NCBI RefSeq assembly: GCF_004217045.1 | Contig: NZ_SGXM01000001.1 | Location: 1,240,001-1,304,000 of the forward strand | Origin: Cupriavidus agavae | GTDB taxonomy: Bacteria; Pseudomonadota; Gammaproteobacteria; Burkholderiales; Burkholderiaceae | Length of the DNA: 64,000 bases | Reading direction: 5' to 3' | Part shown: in pieces, positions 28,202-36,006 of the stretch | How the letters are laid out: each line of letters starts with the position of its first letter | How positions within the stretch are numbered: position 1 is the first letter of the stretch | The notes under the pieces: model-generated | What the model was told of the DNA's origin: nothing | What the model saw: the letters and a program-made list of their open reading frames with translations, nothing else | Database searches by the model: none | Made by a program: the position numbers and the translations under genes

Positions 28202-29596
28202 CTAGCCCATCCCGTGCGCCATGCGTGCCAGGTCGACCAGCCGGTCGTACTCTTCACCGCGGAGGATGCCGAGTTCCACCGCGGCCTCGCGTGCAGACAT
28301 GCCCTGCGCCCTGGCATGCTTCACGATCCGCGCTGCCAGGTCGTAGCCGATGTGCGGGTTCAGCGCCGTAGCCGCCAGCAACGGGCTGTCGAGCTGGCGC
28401 GCCAGCCGATCGCGGTCCGGTTCCAGTCCGGGAACCACGCGCTCCGCCACGACGCGTGCACTGTCCGCCAGCACCCGGATCGACTGCAGCACGTTGAAAA
28501 TCAGCACCGGCTTGGCCACGTTCAACTCGAAGCTGCCCGATGCCGCCGCCATTGTCACGGTGACGTGATTGCCGGCCACCTGCATGCCGGCCTGCACCAT
28601 CACCTCGGCGATGGTCGGATTGCGCTTGCCGGGCATGATCGACGACGTCAGGCCGTCATCGGGCATCCGCAGTTCTCCCAGCCCGCAATGCGGCCCGGAA
28701 CTCATCCAGCGCAGGTCGTTGGCGATCTTGATGAACGACGCTGCGATCACGTTCAGTGCTCCGGACAGTTCCAACAGCGCATCGTGCGCGGCCATGCCTT
28801 CGACCTTGCACGGATTCGGGCGGAACGGCAGCCCGGTCAGGCGGCTTGCCTCGGCGCAGAAAGCCTCGGCGAAACCGGGCGGGGCGTTGAGCCCGGTGCC
28901 GGCCGCCGTACCCCCCTGCGGCAGCATCAGCAGGCGGGGCAGCGCCGCTTCCACGCGCCCGATGCTGTGCCCGAGCTGGGCCGCAAAGCCTTCGAAGCCG
29001 CGCCCCAGTGTGGTCGGGACGGCATCCATCAGGTGGGTGCGCGCCAGCTTGAGGATATCGGCGAACGCCGTCGCACGCGAAGCCAGGCTGTCGCGCAGCG
29101 CGGCCAGCGCCGGCAGCAGGCGGTCTTCGAGTTCCATGACCGCGCTCAGGTGCATCACGGTCGGGAAGCTGTCGTTGGACGACTGGGAGCGGTTCACATG
29201 GTCGTTGGGATGCACCGGCCGCCTGGCGCCGAGCGGCTCGCCCAGCCGTTCGTTGGCGCGGTTGGCAATGACCTCGTTGGCGTTCATGTTGGTCTGGGTG
29301 CCGGACCCCGTCTGCCAGATCGTCAGCGGAAAATGCGCGTCCAGGGCACCGCTGCGCACCTCGGCCGCGGCGGCAGCAATGGCCTGGGCGATCTCCTGGT
29401 CCAGTTCGCCGCACTTCAGGTTGGCCGCTGCCGCCGCCATCTTGTGTAGTCCGAAGGCGTGAACCAGGCATTCGGGAAAGCGCTCGGTGCCGATATCGAA
29501 CACGGCCAACGCGCGCTGGGTCTGGGCGCCCCAGTACCGGTCGGCCGGGATGTCGACCGGGCCGAAGGCGTCATGCTCCACGCGGGTCTGCGTCAT
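28202..29596 (-). CDS. fumC: Class II fumarate hydratase, divergent paralogue
   Basis: The 464-residue FumC-type enzyme (fumarate to L-malate) shows 'WQTGSGTQTNMNANEVIANR', 'HPNDHVNRSQSSNDSFPTVM' and the catalytic-His region 'RTHLMDAVPTTLG'. The signature loop reads TSSIMPGKRNPT, where housekeeping FumC has GSSIMPGKVNPT: the catalytic Ser is kept but the first Gly and the Val are changed. HPNDHVNR also differs from the common HPNDDVNK. It lies 3 bases downstream of a Bug receptor gene, in an operon started by a fumarate-lyase-superfamily enzyme. It probably disposes of fumarate made by that lyase, or acts on a substituted fumarate (inference). Confidence 0.88.
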   Translation of the reverse strand: MTQTRVEHDAFGPVDIPADRYWGAQTQRALAVFDIGTERFPECLVHAFGLHKMAAAAANLKCGELDQEIAQAIAAAAAEVRSGALDAHFPLTIWQTGSGTQTNMNANEVIANRANERLGEPLGARRPVHPNDHVNRSQSSNDSFPTVMHLSAVMELEDRLLPALAALRDSLASRATAFADILKLARTHLMDAVPTTLGRGFEGFAAQLGHSIGRVEAALPRLLMLPQGGTAAGTGLNAPPGFAEAFCAEASRLTGLPFRPNPCKVEGMAAHDALLELSGALNVIAASFIKIANDLRWMSSGPHCGLGELRMPDDGLTSSIMPGKRNPTIAEVMVQAGMQVAGNHVTVTMAAASGSFELNVAKPVLIFNVLQSIRVLADSARVVAERVVPGLEPDRDRLARQLDSPLLAATALNPHIGYDLAARIVKHARAQGMSAREAAVELGILRGEEYDRLVDLARMAHGMG

Positions 29597-29599
29597 CGC

Positions 29600-30586
29600 T
29601 CAGTCCAGCGTGATGTTGGCCTTGGCCGCCAGCGCCTTCCAGCGGGCCACCTCGGCCTCGGTATGCTTGCCCAGCGCGCTCGCGGTGTACTTGTCGGCCG
29701 GCAGCATCTGAATGGCCTGCGCGGCCATGCGGTCCGTGAACGCCTTGTCGGACATGACCTTCAGGTAGGCCGCCTGGACCTTGTCGATCACCGGCTGCGG
29801 CGTGCCCTTCGGCGCGTAGATGCCGTACCACGTGGCGGCTTCGAAGCCCGGCGCCACGGTTTCGGCCAGCGTTGGTACGTCCTTGAGCTGCCCCACGCGC
29901 GTCGCCGAGGTGACCGCCAGCGGGCGAACCTTCGACTCCGTGATCTGCGGGAGGGCCGTATTGGTCTGGTCGAACATGCCGTCGACCTGCCCGCCGATCA
30001 CGTCGATCAGCGCCGGGCCCGCGCCCTTGTACGGCACCAGCGACACCTTGATGCCTGCCGCCGACGCAAACATGGCGGCGATCAGGTGGGACGTGGAGCC
30101 CATGCCCGCATTGCTGATGAACAGCTTGCCCGGGTTCTGTTTGCCGTACTCGACCAGCGCCCTGACATCCTTGGCGGGGTGGTCCTTGCGCACCATCAGC
30201 ACCATTGGCGTGTCCGGGAAGCGGAACACCGGGGCAAAGTCCTTCACCGGATCGTACGGCAGCTTCTTGTACAGCGCCGGGGCCGCGCCCATGTATCCCA
30301 TGTGCCCGACCAGCATCGTATAGCCATCGGCCGGCGCGCGGGCCGCCTTGGCCGCCCCCACCGTGCCGCCAGCACCCGGCGAGTTGTCGATGATGATCGA
30401 CTGCCCCACCTCGCGCGACACGCGCTCGGCGATATTGCGGGCCAGCGCATCGGTAGGGCCGCCGGCCGCGAACGGCACAATCCAGGTGATCGGCTTGGTG
30501 GGCCAGGCCTGGGCCTGGGCGGAGGCAGCGGCGGCGAACGTGGCCACGGCGAGCGCGGCGCGCACGAAGGGAGCGAAGGGTTGCAT
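29600..30586 (-). CDS. Bug/TctC-family periplasmic solute-binding protein
   Basis: The 328-residue receptor has a signal peptide (AALAVATFAAAASAQAQA), then 'WPTKPITWIVPFAAGGPTDA', 'IIDNSPGAGGTVGAAKAAR', 'FISNAGMGSTSHLIAAMFAS' and 'SLVPYKGAGPALIDVIGGQV'. The ATG at 30586 follows GGAG. It lies 38 bases after the lyase gene and 3 before fumC in one operon, so it probably delivers the lyase substrate, perhaps a succinyl-conjugated or other polycarboxylate compound (inference). No membrane subunits are present. Confidence 0.88.
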   Translation of the reverse strand: MQPFAPFVRAALAVATFAAAASAQAQAWPTKPITWIVPFAAGGPTDALARNIAERVSREVGQSIIIDNSPGAGGTVGAAKAARAPADGYTMLVGHMGYMGAAPALYKKLPYDPVKDFAPVFRFPDTPMVLMVRKDHPAKDVRALVEYGKQNPGKLFISNAGMGSTSHLIAAMFASAAGIKVSLVPYKGAGPALIDVIGGQVDGMFDQTNTALPQITESKVRPLAVTSATRVGQLKDVPTLAETVAPGFEAATWYGIYAPKGTPQPVIDKVQAAYLKVMSDKAFTDRMAAQAIQMLPADKYTASALGKHTEAEVARWKALAAKANITLD

Positions 30587-30624
30587 GGGTGGTCTCCGGT
30601 ATGGGTTTTGTCAATCTGCAGGGG

Positions 30625-32022
30625 TCAGCGGGACGTGGCGGGCAGGTTGCCGTCCACGTGGCCCGAGAGCGCGATGGCGCGGTCTACCATCTGCGGGGCC
30701 AGGCCGAGATAGTTCACCGGGTTCACCATGTCATCGATGGCGGCGCGGTCGAAGTGCCCGGTGACGGCGGGCAATGCCAGCAGGGCCTCGGCCAGCGTGC
30801 CGCCCTGCTCGTTCACGGTGCGGCAGGCGTCGTAGACCACGTCGTGCGCTTGCTGGCGGCCGATATGCGGCGCCATGCGCATCATCACGGCCTCGGCGAC
30901 GATGAGGCCCTTCGAGATGCCGAGGTTCTGCGCCATGCGCGGCACGTCGACGATCAGGCCGCCCAGCGCGAACTTCGCCTGGTGCAGCGCGCCGGCCGTC
31001 AGGATGAAGCTCTCGGGGATGGCGATCCATTCCGCGTGCCATGGGCCGGTGGCGCGCTCGAAATCCTGCACCATCGCGTCGACCATCAGCCCGGCATGCT
31101 GCCGCACGGCCTTCGAGGCCGCGAGCATCAACTCGCTGGAGATCGGGTTGCGCTTCTGCGGCATGGTGCTGCTGGCGCCCCGCCCCTTGACGAACGGCTC
31201 GTAGACCTCGGCAAACTCGGTCGAGGCCATGATCATGATGTCGAGCGCGATCTTGCCAAGCGAGCCGGTGACCAGCGCCAGCAGATTCACGGCCTCGGCG
31301 AAGCCGTCGCGCGCCACATGCCAGGTGGTGGCCGGCACGCCCAGCCCCAGTTCGGCGGCCAGTTCGCGCTGCACGTCGAAACCCTTGTCGCCGAGCGAGG
31401 CCAGCGTGCCGGCCGCCCCCGCGAACTCCACCACTGCCACGCGCGGGCGCAGTTCGGCCAGGCGCTGCTGGTGGCGATCGAACATCGCCAGCCAGATCGC
31501 CACCTTGTAGCCGAACGTCACCGGGAGGGCCTGTTGCAGGTGGGTGCGGCCGGCCATCGGCGTGTCGCGGTGCCGGGCGGCAAGATCCGCCAGAATGCGG
31601 CGCAGGTCGCGGAGATCGGCGTCGATGCTGTCCAGCGCGTCGCGCACCTGCAGGGCCACGGCAGTGTCCATGATGTCCTGCGTGGTGGCGCCCCAGTGAA
31701 CGTAACGGCCAGCCTCGCCGCACATTTCCACCATCTGGTGCACCAGCGGCAGGATCGGATAGCCGACAATGTCGGTTTCTTCACGCATGTGGTCGAAATC
31801 GATCCGCTCGATGCGCGATTCCCGGGCAATGGCCTCGGCGGCTTCCGCCGGGATCACGCCGACGCGCGCCTCGGCCTTGGCCAGCGCCACCTCGACATCG
31901 ATATAACGCTGAACCAGCGCGCCATCGGAGAAAATCTCGCGCATCGCACGGGTGCCGAAGGCATCGCGGAACAGCGCGGAATCGACAACGGTACTGGCGG
32001 CGGGAATCGTGTAGTTGGGCAT
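30625..32022 (-). CDS. Fumarate-lyase-superfamily enzyme (PurB/PcaB-like)
   Basis: The 465-residue protein is related to adenylosuccinate lyase and 3-carboxymuconate cycloisomerase. It has 'YVHWGATTQDIMDTAVALQV' (substrate-binding TTQD loop), 'RTHLQQALPVTFGYKVAIWL' with the general-acid/base His, and the signature 'GASSTMPQKRNPISSELMLA' near residue 280. The start ATG at 32022 follows AAGG. The reaction is likely a beta-elimination that releases fumarate, or a cycloisomerisation; purB function is unlikely because it sits in a regulated Bug/fumarase operon. The presence of fumarase downstream favours fumarate as product (inference). Confidence 0.85.
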   Translation of the reverse strand: MPNYTIPAASTVVDSALFRDAFGTRAMREIFSDGALVQRYIDVEVALAKAEARVGVIPAEAAEAIARESRIERIDFDHMREETDIVGYPILPLVHQMVEMCGEAGRYVHWGATTQDIMDTAVALQVRDALDSIDADLRDLRRILADLAARHRDTPMAGRTHLQQALPVTFGYKVAIWLAMFDRHQQRLAELRPRVAVVEFAGAAGTLASLGDKGFDVQRELAAELGLGVPATTWHVARDGFAEAVNLLALVTGSLGKIALDIMIMASTEFAEVYEPFVKGRGASSTMPQKRNPISSELMLAASKAVRQHAGLMVDAMVQDFERATGPWHAEWIAIPESFILTAGALHQAKFALGGLIVDVPRMAQNLGISKGLIVAEAVMMRMAPHIGRQQAHDVVYDACRTVNEQGGTLAEALLALPAVTGHFDRAAIDDMVNPVNYLGLAPQMVDRAIALSGHVDGNLPATSR

Positions 32023-32056
32023 GGTGAGACCTTGTGGCAATCGAGCAGGAATTCGT

Positions 32057-32072
32057 ATATGTTCGAACATAT
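32057..32072. promoter_or_regulatory. Operator 1 for the GntR regulator
   Basis: ATATGTTCGAACATAT is a perfect 16-base palindrome, identical to a second copy 26 bases to the right. It lies 35 bases upstream of the lyase start, where it would overlap the lyase promoter or its 5' leader. GntR/HutC regulators bind such palindromes, usually as repressors. Confidence 0.75.
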
Positions 32073-32082
32073 GCAGCATTAA

Positions 32083-32098
32083 ATATGTTCGAACATAT
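32083..32098. promoter_or_regulatory. Operator 2 for the GntR regulator
   Basis: The second identical copy of ATATGTTCGAACATAT has its centre 26 bases from the first and its end 69 bases before the GntR start. The pair could let one dimer-pair control both the lyase operon and the regulator gene. Confidence 0.75.
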
Positions 32099-32166
32099 CT
32101 TGGAAAGGCATGTAAACCCTGAGTCGGCGGCAGACCCCGCCGCGACGCATGTGCCGTAAAAGGCTT

Positions 32167-32901
32167 ATGAGCAAGTCAAACTCCGCAGAAATCAGCCGCC
32201 AGTTGCTGGACGGCATCAAGACCGGCCGTTTTCCGGTAGGCGCACTGCTGCCTACCGAGTTCGAGCTGTGCGAACAGTTCCAGGCCAGCCGCTACATGAT
32301 CCGGGCCGTGCTGCAGGAATTGCAGGACATGGGGCTGGTGTCGCGCCGCAAGAATGTCGGTACGCGCGTGGAGTCCACGCAACCCCGGGCGGTGTTCAAA
32401 CCGACGCTGGCGTCCGTTGAAGATCTGATGCAGTTCGGTGAGGCGCACCGCCGCGTGGTGCAGTCGGTGGAAGCGGCGACCGCCCCGCCTGAGGTGGCGG
32501 CCGAACTGGGCGGTGCGCCCGATACGCCGTGGCTGCGCATTTCGAGTGTGAGGCTGGACGATGGTGCCAGGGCCGCGCCGATGGCGTGGACCGATATCTA
32601 CATCGACTCCGCCTATGCCGACATCGGCCCCATCGTGCGCGACACGCCCGACGTGCTGGTCAGTTCGCTGATCGAGTCGCGCCATGGCCGGCCGATCGCC
32701 GAGATCGAACAGGACGTCAGGGCTTCGACGCTGCAGGACGCGCGCATTGCAGCGGCACTCGGGCTGGATCTTGGTGCGCCGGTGCTGAAGATTGTCCGCC
32801 GCTATCTTGACGAGGCCGGTGAGACGTTCGAAGTCTCCGTGACGATCCATCCGGCGGAGACATTTTCGGTCACGACGCGCATGAAGCGCACGGCCGGTTG
32901 A
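32167..32901 (+). CDS. GntR/HutC-family regulator (UTRA domain)
   Basis: The 244-residue protein has an N-terminal winged HTH ('RQLLDGIKTGRFPVGALLPT', 'FQASRYMIRAVLQELQDMGL') and a C-terminal UTRA ligand-binding domain from about residue 85 ('PWLRISSVRLDD', 'LKIVRRYLDEAGETFEVSVT'). ATG 32167 gives the usual N-terminus; ATG 32149 would add six residues. It is divergent from the lyase-Bug-fumC operon, with two identical operators between them, so it is very likely the local repressor. The effector would be the lyase substrate or a product (inference). Confidence 0.92.
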   Translation: MSKSNSAEISRQLLDGIKTGRFPVGALLPTEFELCEQFQASRYMIRAVLQELQDMGLVSRRKNVGTRVESTQPRAVFKPTLASVEDLMQFGEAHRRVVQSVEAATAPPEVAAELGGAPDTPWLRISSVRLDDGARAAPMAWTDIYIDSAYADIGPIVRDTPDVLVSSLIESRHGRPIAEIEQDVRASTLQDARIAAALGLDLGAPVLKIVRRYLDEAGETFEVSVTIHPAETFSVTTRMKRTAG

Positions 32902-33047
32902 TCGCTTGCCCCGGCAGTGACTTAGGCATCGCCCAAGCACTATCCGATTCGCACGGCCAATCACGCGGTGGTGCGGCCGAAACCCGCCCCAAACGGGGCT
33001 GCGGTTTCTATCATGGGTACTCCATTCCCTGCCCGTAGGAGGCTCCC

Positions 33048-33353
33048 ATGTTCGACATGAAAGATCTTGGCAACCTGAAGAAGCTCGACGAGAACGCGCC
33101 GGAGGCAATGAAGAGTTTCTGGGCCTTCGACAAGGCGGCGTTTGCCGAAGGGGCGCTCTCCGCGCAGCAGAAGCAGATCATCGCGGTGGCGGTGGCGCTG
33201 ACGACGCAATGTCCGTATTGCATCGCCATCCACAACAAGGCGGCCCGCGATGCCGGCGCCACCGACGCGCAACTGGCCGAGGCCGCGCTCGTGGCGGCGG
33301 CGATGCGCGCGGGTGCGGCGGTCACGCACGCCACGCACCTGTTCCGCGAATAA
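33048..33353 (+). CDS. Carboxymuconolactone decarboxylase/AhpD-like protein
   Basis: The 101-residue, all-helical protein has the AhpD-type redox motif CPYCIAIH (CxxC plus His) in 'ALTTQCPYCIAIHNKAARDA', preceded by 'LSAQQKQIIAVAVAL'. Such proteins act as alkylhydroperoxidase-like disulfide reductants. The start ATG at 33048 follows GTAGGAGG. It stands alone between the GntR gene and a convergent hydrolase, and is probably a cytosolic peroxide-defence accessory. A true gamma-carboxymuconolactone decarboxylase would lack this CxxC. Confidence 0.88.
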   Translation: MFDMKDLGNLKKLDENAPEAMKSFWAFDKAAFAEGALSAQQKQIIAVAVALTTQCPYCIAIHNKAARDAGATDAQLAEAALVAAAMRAGAAVTHATHLFRE

Positions 33354-33367
33354 CGTCCGGCAAGCAA

Positions 33368-33389
33368 GGACGCGGCCTGGGCCGCGTCC
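33368..33389. terminator. Hairpin between convergent genes
   Basis: GGACGCGGCC-tg-GGCCGCGTCC is a perfect 10-bp inverted repeat in the 41-base gap between the AhpD-like gene and the hydrolase gene, which converge. There is no T-run; it is probably a bidirectional transcription barrier. Confidence 0.5.
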
Positions 33390-33394
33390 CCGGT

Positions 33395-34258
33395 TCAATC
33401 GCCGAAATAGGACCCCATCACGTCGAGGAACGCGTCCGGCGTCTCGGAGAACGGGAAATGGCCCGCGTCCTCGAATTCCACCAGTACCGACCCCGGAATA
33501 CCGCGGGCGATGGCCCGGCTGGCGCGCGGCGGGCAGACCCAGTCGAACTTGCCCACCAGCACCAGCGTACGCGCGGCGATGCGGCCCAGTTGGGGCCGCA
33601 GGTCATAGGACGGCGCCAGCGCGGTCATGAAGTGCCGCATCATGTCGACCGAGGGGATGCACAGCGCGGTCAGCGTTGGCGGCACGTCCATGTGGGCCGG
33701 CGCCGCATAGTACGGGCCAACCTCGCGGAAGAAATCCGCCACGCTCTCTTCGGTAATCTCGCCGCCAAACAGGCGCCCCGCCACGGCCAGGGTCTCTGGG
33801 CCGGCGCGCGAGGCCAGCGAGGGCGCGGGCTCGCCGGTGTCGTCCATGATCGGCTGGACCGTCGGCGAACTGCTGCACAGCACCAGCCCGCCGACCAGCG
33901 CCGGATGGCGCAGCGCCAGGTGCATGGCGACGAAGCCACCCGCCGAATGGCCAAACACGTGGACGCGCGGCAGGCCCAGATAGGCGCACAGCGCGGCCAC
34001 GTCGTCGGCCATCTGTTCCAGCGTGCAGGTGGCCAGCGGCGGGCGGCCCGAGCGGCCCTGGCCGCGCAGGTCGACGTATAGCAATTGCGCCACTTCGCGT
34101 AGCGCGCAAAGCCCCGGCTTCAGGTAGGCATGGTCGAAACCAAGCCCGCCGTGGAGGATCACCAGCACGGGTTTTTCCGTCAGCGTGCCCTGCTCCGGGT
34201 GAAAGCCTTCGCCGTCGATGTCAAAGAAAATTTCGGTGTCATTCAGTGTTGCGCGCAT
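33395..34258 (-). CDS. Alpha/beta-hydrolase
   Basis: The 287-residue alpha/beta-hydrolase has oxyanion-hole region 'LVILHGGLGFDH', nucleophile elbow GHSAGG near residue 105, acid in 'LVLVGKFDWVCPP' and catalytic His in 'FEDAGHFPFSE'. The protein resembles proline iminopeptidase or enol-lactone/ester hydrolases; substrate unknown. The ATG at 34258 is chosen because the conserved N-terminus 'TEIFFDIDGEG' follows; an earlier frame extension is basic and unconserved. It is monocistronic. Confidence 0.85.
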   Translation of the reverse strand: MRATLNDTEIFFDIDGEGFHPEQGTLTEKPVLVILHGGLGFDHAYLKPGLCALREVAQLLYVDLRGQGRSGRPPLATCTLEQMADDVAALCAYLGLPRVHVFGHSAGGFVAMHLALRHPALVGGLVLCSSSPTVQPIMDDTGEPAPSLASRAGPETLAVAGRLFGGEITEESVADFFREVGPYYAAPAHMDVPPTLTALCIPSVDMMRHFMTALAPSYDLRPQLGRIAARTLVLVGKFDWVCPPRASRAIARGIPGSVLVEFEDAGHFPFSETPDAFLDVMGSYFGD

Positions 34259-34483
34259 CGGGTGTCTCGCGGTCGTGGTGGAGTGTGCTGCTCCGCGAGC
34301 GTGACAGGGGGCGACCGGCAGGTTTGTCGGATTCGCCCGCTTTTTTCGGCGTTGCCCGGCAGATGTACGCAATGTACTAATGGTTGCCGTGGACAAATTG
34401 GTAACTTTTCTGGACGAACTGCGATGCCAGCCGGGCGGTGCGGGCCAATACTAGGGCCATCCACGCATCAGGAGATCCAGACC

Positions 34484-35062
34484 ATGAACGCCCGTCATAG
34501 CCAACCCGCGCCCGCCTGGGCCGTCCAGCAATGGTTCAACACGGACCGCCCGCTCAGCCTCGAAGCACTGCGGGGCAAGGTAATCGTGCTCGAAGCGTTC
34601 CAGATGCTGTGTCCCGGCTGTGTCTCGCACGGCCTGCCGCAGGCGGCGCGCGTGCACCAGACCTTTCCGGCGTCCGAAGTGGCCGTGGTTGGCCTGCATA
34701 CCGTGTTCGAGCATCACGAGGCCATGACACCCACGGCGCTGCAAGCCTTCCTGCACGAATACCGGATTCCGTTTCCGGTGGGCGTGGACCAGCCCGACGG
34801 CCAGGGCGGCATCCCGCTGACCATGCGCGCCTACGCCATGCGCGGCACGCCGACGCTGATCCTGATCGATGCGCACGGCAACCTGCGCCAGCAGCACTTC
34901 GGCTCGGTGGCCGACATGACGCTCGGCGCGCAGATTGCGGAGCTGGTACTTGAAGCGCGGGAATACCGCGCCAGCGCATCAGCGGCGGCACCCACGCGGG
35001 CAGCGCCCAGCGCGCAGGACGACGGCTGTGCCACCGGCGCCTGCGCCATCGACGCCAAGTAG
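34484..35062 (+). CDS. Thioredoxin-like redoxin (TlpA/AhpC-type)
   Basis: The 192-residue protein has a thioredoxin fold: 'LRGKVIVLEAFQMLCPGCVS' with active-site CPGC near residue 45, a 'VAVVGLHTVFEHHEAM' insertion and the cis-Pro segment 'MRGTPTLILIDAHGN'. No signal peptide is visible, so it is probably cytosolic. The last 15 residues contain an extra CATGAC cysteine pair not usual for the family, possibly a redox relay or metal site (inference). The start ATG at 34484 follows AGGAG. Confidence 0.85.
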   Translation: MNARHSQPAPAWAVQQWFNTDRPLSLEALRGKVIVLEAFQMLCPGCVSHGLPQAARVHQTFPASEVAVVGLHTVFEHHEAMTPTALQAFLHEYRIPFPVGVDQPDGQGGIPLTMRAYAMRGTPTLILIDAHGNLRQQHFGSVADMTLGAQIAELVLEAREYRASASAAAPTRAAPSAQDDGCATGACAIDAK

Positions 35063-35079
35063 CACCCGGGCGACGGGGC

Positions 35080-35568
35080 TTACTGCCCCTCGCCCCGCAC
35101 GGCGGCCTCGATCTTCGCCACGTCGATCTTGCGCATCGTCATCATGGCCTCGAAGGCGCGCCTGGCCACCGCCTTGTCGTTGCCCATCACCGCGTCGGTC
35201 AGGACGCGCGGCGAGATCTGCCACGAGAGTCCCCAGCGGTCCTTGCACCAGCCGCACTCGCTCTCCTGCCCGCCATTGCCGACGATGGCATTCCAGAGCC
35301 GGTCCGTTTCCTCCTGGTCGTCCGTGGCGATCTGGAACGAGAACGCCTCGCTGTGCTTGAAGTACGGGCCGCCGTTCAGGCCGACGCACGGGATGCCGGC
35401 CACCGTGAAATCGACGGTCAGTACATCACCTTCCTTGCCGCTCGGATAGTCACTCGGCGCGCGGTGGACCGCCGTGACGCGGCTGTCCGGAAATGTCTTC
35501 GCGTAGAAATTGGCGGCAGCCTCGGCTTCGCCGTCGAACCACAGGCAAATCGTGTTCTTGCTCGTCAT
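35080..35568 (-). CDS. VOC-family (PhnB/UbiG-like) protein
   Basis: The 162-residue protein, of the type often labelled 3-demethylubiquinone-9 3-methyltransferase-like, reads 'ICLWFDGEAEAAANFYAKTF' and 'VAGIPCVGLNGGPYFKHSEA', then 'CGWCKDRWGLSWQISPRVL', with glyoxalase/VOC folds and no evident methyltransferase motif. The ATG at 35568 follows AGGAG. The family is common and its activity is generally unknown. It is convergent with the redoxin gene, 17 bases apart. Confidence 0.87.
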   Translation of the reverse strand: MTSKNTICLWFDGEAEAAANFYAKTFPDSRVTAVHRAPSDYPSGKEGDVLTVDFTVAGIPCVGLNGGPYFKHSEAFSFQIATDDQEETDRLWNAIVGNGGQESECGWCKDRWGLSWQISPRVLTDAVMGNDKAVARRAFEAMMTMRKIDVAKIEAAVRGEGQ

Positions 35569-35794
35569 GGCGGGTCTCCTGGTTGTGTGCCATGCAGACA
35601 TCGCACTGTCACATCGAACGGGCGATGCGACGGCATTCGCGCAATGTAACGCAAGCCCGGCTACCCAATGTGGACAGCGGCGCGGATACCGCCCGGAAGT
35701 GCCCCGTGCGTCATGAACCTGTCATTGGCCTGCCCTAGCCTTGCGGCCTGCCTACCTCGGGCAGTCCCCAAATCACGAGCCAATAACAAACACC

Positions 35795-35956
35795 ATGGAA
35801 GAAGCCAACCTGACACGCGGCCTGGCCGCCGCGTGCCTCGCCGCGCTGTTGCTGTGCGCCTGCGGCGGGAGCGACGACGACAAGCCCACGCAACCGCCGG
35901 CGGGCAACCCGCCCCCCGCCTCGGCACCGGCCGTCGAGAAGCGCTGCGCGCCCTGA
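35795..35956 (+). CDS. Small lipoprotein upstream of phospholipase C
   Basis: The 53-residue ORF has a clear lipoprotein signal, 'RGLAAACLAALLLCACGGSD', with lipobox LCAC|G, followed by a short Pro/Asp-rich tail ending KRCAP. It ends 50 bases before the phospholipase C start and is on the same strand. The function is unknown; it may be a secretion or surface accessory of the lipase, or just a leader gene. Its short length makes the call less certain. Confidence 0.6.
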   Translation: MEEANLTRGLAAACLAALLLCACGGSDDDKPTQPPAGNPPPASAPAVEKRCAP

Positions 35957-36006
35957 CCGCGCGCCGCCCTCCCATTGCCCACCGCACACAGCCTGAACAC
36001 ACCAAC

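Noticed and set aside
30625..32022. Housekeeping adenylosuccinate lyase (purB)
   Set aside because: It is in a GntR-controlled operon with a Bug receptor and fumarase, and the active-site loops are closer to the PcaB-like branch.
33048..33353. Protocatechuate-pathway gamma-carboxymuconolactone decarboxylase
   Set aside because: The CPYC redox motif points to the AhpD-like branch, and no pca genes accompany it.
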